Of a DNA stretch of 64,000 nucleotides, positions 58,031 through 64,000 are shown piece by piece. The notes below the pieces were generated by a model. It saw only the letters and a program-made list of their open reading frames with translations. It was not told the DNA's origin and did not search any database. The stretch covers positions 207,491-271,490 of the forward strand of contig NZ_JBHTJT010000038.1 of NCBI RefSeq assembly GCF_042676185.1, read 5' to 3'. The translations under genes and the position numbers were made by a program. The stretch is from Tropicimonas aquimaris (GTDB taxonomy: Bacteria > Pseudomonadota > Alphaproteobacteria > Rhodobacterales > Rhodobacteraceae). Within the stretch, counting starts at the first letter, position 1. The number at the start of each line of letters is the position of its first letter.

Positions 58031-58894
58031 TCAGAGCTCCTTGCGGATGTCGACGAAGCGCAGCAGCACGGCGATGATCAGCAGCACCGTGGCCAGCAGC
58101 ACCACCGCCGTCGCCGCGGCCGACGGATATTGCAGCAGAGCGATGTCATTGGAGATCAGCCGGCCGACGTTGGCCGACTGGCTGCCGGACATGAATCGCA
58201 CGGTGATGAAATCGCCCATCACCAGCGTCACGACGAAGATGGAGCCGATCATGATCCCGGGCTTGGTCAGCGGGATGATCACGTTGGTCAGCGTCTGGAA
58301 GCCGGAAGCGCCGTTGTCGTAGGCGGCCTCGATCAGGCTCCGGTCGATCCGCATCATCGTGTTGAAGATCGGCACCACCATGAACAGCGTGTAGAGGTGG
58401 ACGAAGGCGAGGATCACCGAGAAATCGGAGAAGAGCAGCCATTCCAGCGGCTCGTCGATCACGCCCCAGGAGATCAGCGTCGAATTGGCCAGCCCGTTCC
58501 GGCCAAGGAACGGGATCCAGGAGATCATGCGGATGATGTTCGACGTCCAGAAGGGGATCGTGCAGAGCAGGAACAGCGCGATCTGCCAGGTCAGCGAGCG
58601 GACATGAAAGGCGAGGAAATACGCCACCGTGAACCCGATCAGCAGCGTGAAGACCCAGGTGATCACGGCGTATTTGAAAGTGTTGAGAAACACCGAATAG
58701 GTGACCGGCGAGCCGAACAGGAACTCGTAATTGTCGAACAGGAAGGCCGGGTAGATCGAGAATTCCGTCGCCCCCCAGAAGCTGACGGTCACGATCATCA
58801 CGATCGGAAGCACCAGGAAGCACAGCAGCACCACCGACAGTGGCGCGGCCAGAAGCCATCCCGAGAGGTGGCGGTTTTTCATGAGGTTGCGCAT
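58031..58894 (-). CDS. Polyamine-type ABC transporter permease (PotB family), second system
   Basis: 287 residues from the ATG at 58894 (MRNLMKNRHLSGW); the frame extends upstream through a hairpin region that is not coding-like. Six helices and the EAA loop (LIEAAYDNGASGFQTLTNVIIPLTKPGIMIGS). IPFWTSNIIRMISWIPFLGRNG is a PotB/PotH block. Pairs with the downstream PotC-like permease. Confidence 0.9.
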   Translation of the reverse strand: MRNLMKNRHLSGWLLAAPLSVVLLCFLVLPIVMIVTVSFWGATEFSIYPAFLFDNYEFLFGSPVTYSVFLNTFKYAVITWVFTLLIGFTVAYFLAFHVRSLTWQIALFLLCTIPFWTSNIIRMISWIPFLGRNGLANSTLISWGVIDEPLEWLLFSDFSVILAFVHLYTLFMVVPIFNTMMRIDRSLIEAAYDNGASGFQTLTNVIIPLTKPGIMIGSIFVVTLVMGDFITVRFMSGSQSANVGRLISNDIALLQYPSAAATAVVLLATVLLIIAVLLRFVDIRKEL

Positions 58895-58919
58895 CTGGGC
58901 TCCGGCGCGGATCGTGTAG

Positions 58920-58946
58920 CCCCTTCCCCGTGAAACGGGAAAGGGG
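58920..58946. promoter_or_regulatory. Stem-loop between binding-protein gene and permease genes
   Basis: CCCCTT-C-CCCGT and ACGGG-A-AAGGGG pair around a GAA loop, in the 112 bases between the binding-protein stop and the PotB-like start. No U-tract on the minus strand. As in the other ABC operon, it probably separates high expression of the binding protein from lower expression of the permeases. Confidence 0.6.
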
Positions 58947-59006
58947 CGATAGGGGACGACGTGGAAGGGGAAGAACCCCATCGCCCCCGGTGTTTCAGGC
59001 GCGCGC

Positions 59007-60290
59007 TCAGGCGGCGATGAACTCGTTCCACTTGCGGACCATGTACTGGTTCTCGTCCATCACCGCGTTCCAGCAGGCCACCGCGCCCATCCGGTCGTAG
59101 AAGGAGCCGCCGTCGCGGGTCTCGCCCGCCTTGGCCATGACATCGCCGAACGGGTTGGTGATGTCGCCGGTGGCTTCCTTGCCCTCGAACCAGTAGCCCC
59201 ACTCGTTCTCGTCCATGACGTTCTTGGAGGTCTCCGGGACCGCCGAGTAATAGCCCTGGCGCATCAGGAAGCCGCCGACCCAGCCGTCGAGGTACCAGTT
59301 GATGTATTCGTAGGCCGCGTCGAGCTCGAGGCCGCTGAGCGACTTCGACAGGCCGATGCCGCCGCCCCAGGAGCGGTAGCCTTCCTTCAGCGGCTGGTAG
59401 ATACAGGGGATCCCACGCGACTTCACGGCGGTGATCGCGGGCGACCACATGGACTGGATCACGACCTCGCCCGATGCCATCAGGTTCACGCTCTCGTCGA
59501 AGGTCTTCCAGAAGGCGCGGAACTGGCCGGCTTTCTTTGCTTCGGTGAAGATCGCCATGGTCTTGTCGATCTCTTCCCTGGTCATGTTGCCCTTGTCGCC
59601 GTACTGGATCTCGCCCATCGCCTCGCAGACCATCGCGGCGTCCATGATGCCGATGGAGGAGATGTCGAGGATCGAGGCCTTGCCCTTGAACTCAGGGTTC
59701 AGCAGCTCCGTCCAGCTCTCGATCGGCCGGCCGATCAGGTCCGGGCGGATGCCCAGCGTGTCGGCGTTGTAGATCGTCGGGATCAGCGTCATCCAGCCGG
59801 TTTCCTCGCTGGCGAAGGCATTGCTGTCCGGCCCCTCGACGAAGCCCACGCTGTGCGGTGCCGTGCCTTGTGCGATCACGCTCTCCGGCATCAACTTGCC
59901 GGATTTGAAGATGCCGACGATCTTGTCGTAGTTCTTGATCTTGCTGACATCCATGGCCTGCAGGTTGCCCGTCGGCCAGACCTTCTTGCAGATCCAGTAC
60001 TCGATGTCGGCGATGTCGAAACTGTCGGGCTGGGTCGCGGCGCGCTGCGTCACGGCGTCGGAATCGAGCGCGGTCATCTCGAGCGTGAAGCCGAGGTCTT
60101 CCTTCACCTTCTGCGCCACCTCGTTGAGGTTGGAGACGCCGGTGCCGAACTGGCGCAGGGTCACGTCCTTGATGTTCTGCGCCCAGATCATCGGTGCGCC
60201 GAGGGTGGAGGCGCCGGCGGCTGTCACGGTGGCGGCGGCGCCCTTCAGGACGCTGCGCCGGCTGAGTTTCGGGGTCTCGAAGTCTTTCAT
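59007..60290 (-). CDS. ABC transporter substrate-binding protein, polyamine type, Tat-exported
   Basis: 427 residues from the ATG at 60290 behind AGAGAG. Twin-arginine signal (LSRRSVLKGAAATVTAAGASTLGAPMIWA), so the protein is probably exported folded. The mature part resembles PotD-like extracellular binding proteins (DVTLRQFGTGVSNLNEVAQKVKEDLGF; ESWTELLNPEFKGKASILD; YEYINWYLDGWVGGFL). It is longer than PotD (~350) and belongs to a subgroup of unknown ligand. Confidence 0.9.
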   Translation of the reverse strand: MKDFETPKLSRRSVLKGAAATVTAAGASTLGAPMIWAQNIKDVTLRQFGTGVSNLNEVAQKVKEDLGFTLEMTALDSDAVTQRAATQPDSFDIADIEYWICKKVWPTGNLQAMDVSKIKNYDKIVGIFKSGKLMPESVIAQGTAPHSVGFVEGPDSNAFASEETGWMTLIPTIYNADTLGIRPDLIGRPIESWTELLNPEFKGKASILDISSIGIMDAAMVCEAMGEIQYGDKGNMTREEIDKTMAIFTEAKKAGQFRAFWKTFDESVNLMASGEVVIQSMWSPAITAVKSRGIPCIYQPLKEGYRSWGGGIGLSKSLSGLELDAAYEYINWYLDGWVGGFLMRQGYYSAVPETSKNVMDENEWGYWFEGKEATGDITNPFGDVMAKAGETRDGGSFYDRMGAVACWNAVMDENQYMVRKWNEFIAA

Positions 60291-60327
60291 CTCTCTCTCC
60301 TGTTGGGTCTTTTCTGGTTGTCCGGTG

Positions 60328-61311
60328 TCACACCGCGAGCGGATGCAGCGCGGCGTCGTCCCAGCACAGGCCGACATCCGCGCCCTGCGGCATCGGATTC
60401 TCGAAGAACTTTTCTTCCGGCAGAATGGCGGTGATCTCCTGATCGCCCGCCGCCCGCACCGTCAGCACCACATGCGCGCCCTGGTACTCGACGCCGGTCA
60501 CCTGGCCATCTAGCCGCCCGGCGGCGGCGGCGGTCAGCGCGACCCTGTCGCTGCGGATCGCGAAATGCCCGTGGGGCAGCGCGATGACGTTATGCCCGCC
60601 CATGAAGCGGGCGACGAATTCGGTACGCGGGGCATTGAACACCTCGCGCGCGGGTCCGGCCTGCTCAATCACCGCGTTGTTCATCACCACGATCTCGTCG
60701 GCCAGCGCCAGCGCCTCGTCCTGCCCATGGGTGACGTGGATGAAGGTGATGCCCAGCTCCCGCTGAAGCCGCTTGAGCTCTGCCCGCATACGGATCCGCA
60801 GGAAGGGATCGAGTGCCGAGAGCGGTTCGTCGAGCAGCAGGACCTGAGGATTGGTGATCAGCGCACGGGCCAGCGCGACGCGTTGCTGCTGGCCGCCGGA
60901 GAGCTGGGCCGGCAGGCGGTCGGCGAGCTGGCTCATGTGGACCAGCTCCAGCATCTCCCCCGCCCGGGCCCGGCGGGTGGCCGCGTCCATGCCCTTCATC
61001 TTCAGGCTGAACGAAACATTGTCACTGACGCTCAGATGCGGAAAGAGCGCGTAGTTCTGGAACATCATCGCCGTGCCGCGCCGCGCCGGCGGCAGGAAGG
61101 AAACGTCCGCCCCTCCGAGCACGATCGAGCCTGCGGTCGGGTCCTCGTGGCCGGCGATCATACGCAGCGTCGTCGACTTGCCGCAGCCGGAGGGCCCCAG
61201 CAGGCAGGCGTAGCTGCCCGCACGGAAATGATGGTTGATCCCGTCCACGGCGAGGGCCTCGCCATAGCGCTTGGTCAGGGACACAAGTTCGAGATCCTGT
61301 CCGGTCTTCAT
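60328..61311 (-). CDS. ABC transporter ATP-binding protein (PotA family), second system
   Basis: 327 residues from the ATG at 61311. Walker A GPSGCGKST, Q-loop MMFQNYALFPHLSV, signature LSGGQQQRVALARALI, Walker B VLLLDEPLSALD, switch VTHGQDEAL (an unusual Gly where most members have Asp after the switch His), and a C-terminal TOBE domain. First gene of the operon, divergent from the GntR gene with which it shares the upstream operator region. Confidence 0.92.
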   Translation of the reverse strand: MKTGQDLELVSLTKRYGEALAVDGINHHFRAGSYACLLGPSGCGKSTTLRMIAGHEDPTAGSIVLGGADVSFLPPARRGTAMMFQNYALFPHLSVSDNVSFSLKMKGMDAATRRARAGEMLELVHMSQLADRLPAQLSGGQQQRVALARALITNPQVLLLDEPLSALDPFLRIRMRAELKRLQRELGITFIHVTHGQDEALALADEIVVMNNAVIEQAGPAREVFNAPRTEFVARFMGGHNVIALPHGHFAIRSDRVALTAAAAGRLDGQVTGVEYQGAHVVLTVRAAGDQEITAILPEEKFFENPMPQGADVGLCWDDAALHPLAV

Positions 61312-61430
61312 GTTCGCTCCCGCTTGGCTTGGCCGATCTTTCGACGGCGCGGGAAATTTCGGAAACACGTTCGGCCAGCGCGCGGGGTCCAGACCGGAAC
61401 TGCCCAACTTGCGCGCGGGCGCACCGGTGC

Positions 61431-61464
61431 ATCGTATAATTTCGCGGCACAAATCGTATACAAT
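61431..61464. promoter_or_regulatory. Two putative GntR/FCD operator copies
   Basis: ATCGTATA occurs at 61431-61438 and again at 61453-61460, 22 bases (two helical turns) apart. The second copy is part of a near-palindrome, ATCGTATACAAT (61453-61464), that fits the GT-A/T-AC core of FadR-subfamily GntR operators. They lie in the 241 bases between the divergent ATPase and GntR genes and could govern both. Confidence 0.5.
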
Positions 61465-61552
61465 CACAGCCACGATGATCGACAATCCCCCCCGAATCTT
61501 GCGCCTGCATCCTGCGCACCCCTATCAAGGCAGGGCACAAAGGGAGCTCGTC

Positions 61553-62245
61553 GTGAACGCCATGGGCAAAACCACCAACCAGCGGGGTCGCGCCGTGGCG
61601 GAAGGGCTCGCCACGGCGATCCACGAGCATCGCCTGTCCCCGGGAATGAAGCTGAACGAGGACGAGGTCGGCGAGATCTTCGGTGTCAGCCGCACCATCG
61701 TCCGCAGCGCGCTGCAGTCGCTGTCGCATGAACATCTGGTGGTCATCGAACCCAATCGCGGCGCCTTCGTCGCCCGGCCCAGCCTGCGCGAGGCCCGCGA
61801 GGTGTTCGAGGCACGCGCCTTGCTGGAGCCGCGCACCGCGCATTCGGCGGCCACACGCGCGACGCCGGAGGACATTGCCCTGCTGAAGCGGCATATCGAC
61901 GAGGAGCACGCCGCGATCGATGCCGGCGAGACCGGCCGGGCCCTGCGCCTCTCCGGGGACTTCCATATCGAGATCGCACGGATCGCCGACCAGGCGACCA
62001 TCGCCGCCTTCATTGGCCAATTGGTGGCCCGCTCCTCGCTCATCATCGCGCTCTACTGGCGCCGCCGGCAGGCCACCTGCGAGAGCCACGCCCACCACGC
62101 CCTGCTCGAGGCGCTGGAAGCGCATGACGCCGAGCGCGCCGAGGAGCTGATGACCAGCCACCTGGTGGACCTCGTCTCGCTGCTCGACCTGACCGAACCG
62201 GCCGATGCGCCCACCTCCCTGCGGGAGGCACTGGGGGCGCGATGA
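61553..62245 (+). CDS. GntR-family transcriptional regulator (FadR subfamily, FCD domain)
   Basis: 230 residues from the GTG at 61553, which has AGGGAG six bases upstream; the ATG at 61475 lies only 11 bases past the operator copies and lacks a ribosome-binding site. Winged HTH (GRAVAEGLATAIHEHRLSPGMKLNEDEVGEIFGVSRTIVRSALQSLSHEHLVVIEPNRGAFVARPS), then an all-helical FCD domain with metal-site type residues (DFHIEIARI, ESHAHHALLEAL). Likely controls the adjacent ABC operon in response to its substrate. Confidence 0.9.
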   Translation: MNAMGKTTNQRGRAVAEGLATAIHEHRLSPGMKLNEDEVGEIFGVSRTIVRSALQSLSHEHLVVIEPNRGAFVARPSLREAREVFEARALLEPRTAHSAATRATPEDIALLKRHIDEEHAAIDAGETGRALRLSGDFHIEIARIADQATIAAFIGQLVARSSLIIALYWRRRQATCESHAHHALLEALEAHDAERAEELMTSHLVDLVSLLDLTEPADAPTSLREALGAR

Positions 62246-63069
62246 TCCTGCGGACCATGACCTTGCCGGAGCTAGCGGAGGTTCTCGAGTGGGCGGCCTC
62301 GGAGGGCTGGAACCCCGGGCTGGACGATGCGGAGGCGTTCTTCGCCGCGGATCCGGGCGGTTTTTTCGTGGCGGAGGCGGATGGCCGGCTGGCGGCCGCG
62401 ATCTCGGTCGTCAACCATTCCGACAGCTTCGCCTTCCTCGGGCTTTACATCTGCCGACCGGAGTTCCGGGGCAAGGGCATCGGCTTCGCGCTCTGGACCC
62501 ACGCGCTGGAACATGCCGGTCCGCGCACCGTCGGGCTTGACGGCGTGCCGGACCAGCAGGCGAACTACCGGCGGTCGGGTTTCGCCCTCGCCTCCGAGAC
62601 CTCCCGGTTCGAAGGCCCGCTGCCCCCGGTGCCGAATGCGACCCTGCGCCCGGCGACCGATGCGGACCTGCCGGCGTTGATCGCTCGCAACTCCCGGGCG
62701 AACGGCTACGCCATGGAGCGGTTCCTCTCCTGCTGGTTCCGCCCGACGGACAACCGGCGGACCGTGGTGCTGGACGCGCCCGACGTCCCGACCGGCTTTG
62801 CCACCTGGCGACGCTGCCGGCACGGCATCAAGATCGGCCCGCTCCTGGCGGATGGCTTGGAGGATGCGACTGCGCTGCTCCATGGCATCGCGGTGGAGGT
62901 GCCCGGCGAGGCGCTGATCGTGGATGTGCCGCGGGAGATGGAAGCGCTGGCGGCGCATTGCAGGGCGCAGGGCATGAACTGCGCCTTTTCCACGGCCCGC
63001 ATGTATCGGGGCCCGGCGCCTGTGACCGGCAGCGGCGTGCACACGGTCGCCACGCTGGAACTCGGCTGA
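62242..63069 (+). CDS. GNAT-family N-acetyltransferase with second C-terminal domain
   Basis: 275 residues. The first GNAT domain covers about 1-130 with acetyl-CoA loop CRPEFRGKGIGFALW; the second part (130-275) resembles the C-terminal domain of YitH-type two-domain GNAT proteins. ATG overlaps the GntR stop by four bases (ATGA), so the two are co-expressed. Substrate unknown; acetylation of a compound imported by the neighbouring transporter is a guess. Confidence 0.87.
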   Translation: MILRTMTLPELAEVLEWAASEGWNPGLDDAEAFFAADPGGFFVAEADGRLAAAISVVNHSDSFAFLGLYICRPEFRGKGIGFALWTHALEHAGPRTVGLDGVPDQQANYRRSGFALASETSRFEGPLPPVPNATLRPATDADLPALIARNSRANGYAMERFLSCWFRPTDNRRTVVLDAPDVPTGFATWRRCRHGIKIGPLLADGLEDATALLHGIAVEVPGEALIVDVPREMEALAAHCRAQGMNCAFSTARMYRGPAPVTGSGVHTVATLELG

Positions 63070-63714
63070 GGCAGCGCTTGCACCTACGAAAGCCGCCCGA
63101 CACCTGCATCGCGGACCGCCGGGCCCATCGTTCAGTCCCCCCGCTCAAGGGAAGATACCCGGCGATGTCGGCTCGCTCCGGCCGATGCGTCGCATCGGAC
63201 TTGAACGGCAGGCTGGCTCCCGGTACCAGCCGATGGCTGGTCTCGCCGTGGCGACAGTCGGCGCTCACCCTCCAGCGTGCGGATCGCCCCGATCCATTCG
63301 GGGTAGCCCCCCGCAAAGTGGTCCTCTCGATGGAGAGGCTGATCTCGAAGAGCGGAGAAGAACCGAGGCGACGCGCGGCTGAGCGCCTTGACCTTGCGCA
63401 CGTGGCCAGCCGTTTCCTGCGCGCGGGCGTGCTGCGCATCAGGGTCGCATCCCGTTCCGGACCATGTCCGCGACGCGCGCCTCGGAACCATCTCTTTTCA
63501 TTGGAAATCGCATACCTGTCGACCGTAGGCCGCCCGGACGACCAAAGCACGCCGACCATCAGCCCCACCGCCCACGACGCTTTCATTCTCCGGAAAATCT
63601 CGAGTTTCCCCTACCATTTCACCGAGGGAATCGTTTTCCGGACTTGCGCCTCGGGGGGCTTGTCCGGTTTAGTTCCGGGCGAGGAATTACAGCGGTATAA
63701 CAGGCATTTCCGTC
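63070..63714. other. 645-base gene-poor region with a cluster of hairpins
   Basis: ORFs on both strands cross this stretch, but none shows family signatures or consistent codon bias. Four perfect inverted repeats follow one another in 63182-63338 (listed separately). The 3' end holds the promoter of the WYL-type regulator (GAGGAATTACAGCGGTATAACAGG). A degraded gene or a repeat element cannot be excluded. Confidence 0.5.
63182..63338. repeat. Four consecutive perfect inverted repeats
   Basis: CCGATGCG-T-CGCATCGG (63182-63198), ACCAGCC-GAT-GGCTGGT (63225-63241), CCCCGA-TCCAT-TCGGGG (63287-63303) and CCTCTC-GATG-GAGAGG (63323-63338) occur within 157 bases. All have short loops and no mismatch. 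They could be a structured RNA, a mobile repeat of the REP/MITE type or nested operators. Confidence 0.5.
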
Positions 63715-64000
63715 ATGTCCTTCGAGAAGGCTCGGGATTTACTCGCATTGGCGGATCACGCGGCGGCGCAGTATCGTGGGGTTTCGCTTCAGGAGATTGC
63801 GGAGCGGTTCGGGGTCAGCCATCGGACGGCGCAGCGGATGACGGCGGCGCTGGAGCAGGCGTTTCCGCATGCGGTGGAGGTCTTCGAGGACGAGGAGAGG
63901 CGCAAGCGGTGGAAGCTGCGCGAGCAGCCGATTGCCCGGATGCGGCTCGGCGGCGACGCGGAGCTGGAGGCGCTGGACTATGCCGTGGCGCGGCTCGCGG
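63715..64000 (+). CDS. HTH/WYL-type transcriptional regulator, 5' part
   Basis: Open from the ATG at 63715 to the window end (95 codons). The N-terminus has a winged HTH of the DeoR/YafY kind: ARDLLALADHAAAQYRGVSLQEIAERFGVSHRTAQRMTAALEQAF. The family usually has a C-terminal WYL ligand-sensing domain, which would lie outside the window. Such regulators are often found next to DNA-modifying or defence genes, but nothing in this window shows that. Confidence 0.75.
   Translation, partial: MSFEKARDLLALADHAAAQYRGVSLQEIAERFGVSHRTAQRMTAALEQAFPHAVEVFEDEERRKRWKLREQPIARMRLGGDAELEALDYAVARLA

Noticed and set aside
63132..63491. A 119-codon minus-strand ORF in the last gene-poor stretch
   Set aside because: It runs through the hairpin cluster, has no recognisable domain or ribosome-binding site, and the neighbouring frames are equally open.

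Overview
The window is GC-rich, densely packed DNA that looks like a chromosomal or large-replicon segment of an alphaproteobacterium, most likely a Rhodobacterales (Roseobacter/Rhodobacter-type) organism. This is inferred from gene content: TRAP and polyamine-type ABC transporters, an iron-sulfur photolyase of the PhrB/CryB type, small Rhodobacterales-style envelope proteins and long polycistronic operons with ATGA/GTGA overlaps. I saw no rRNA, tRNA, CRISPR array, transposase or phage gene. Coordinates and starts come from reading the sequence; no database search was possible.

Layout: 1-982, 3' part of a malonyl-CoA synthetase gene. 1040-7960 (minus), a 5-oxoproline/small-acid uptake operon: LysR regulator, DUF1445 (YcsI-type) protein, TRAP transporter dctPQM, pxpB, pxpC and a decayed pxpA. 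8124-8777, a DUF2848 protein. 8821-13045 (minus), modE-modA-modB-modC plus an MFS transporter. 13098-14798, a membrane alpha/beta hydrolase, divergent from an FeS photolyase (14969-16516). 16765-25502, a polyamine block: acetylpolyamine deacetylase and N-carbamoylputrescine amidase facing a potABCD-like transporter flanked by two amidases. 25573-31877 (minus), an unassigned envelope/glycosyltransferase operon. 31971-35723 (minus), a copper operon copA-cueR-DUF3047 (plus a possible 59-residue ORF) behind a clear CueR-type promoter. 36103-37215, an L,D-transpeptidase and a small lipoprotein.

37384-47348 (minus) is the most unusual part. A complete hydrogenase-maturation set hypCABDFE has no hydrogenase structural gene in the window. 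Sixty bases downstream lies a 1377-residue single-chain NRPS with condensation, adenylation and thiolation domains fused to an integral-membrane acyltransferase-3-like domain that carries an R-X10-H motif. I predict a self-contained machine that activates a carboxylic or amino acid on a carrier domain and hands it to a membrane acyltransferase.

47488-56383 holds a peptide/opine-type ABC importer with an amidase and a RidA protein, divergent from a FAH/hydratase-fold protein and an Asp/Glu-racemase-fold protein that has lost both catalytic cysteines. 56545-62245 holds a canonical racemase-fold protein, a second polyamine-type ABC importer and a divergent GntR/FCD regulator with two putative operator copies between them. 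A GNAT protein follows, then about 645 bases without a convincing gene but with four back-to-back perfect inverted repeats. The window ends inside a WYL-type HTH regulator.

Taken together the window is mainly an accessory metabolic region for uptake and hydrolysis of amides, polyamines and cyclic amino-acid derivatives, interleaved with metal homeostasis (Mo, Cu, Ni) and two poorly characterised envelope or secondary-metabolite loci.
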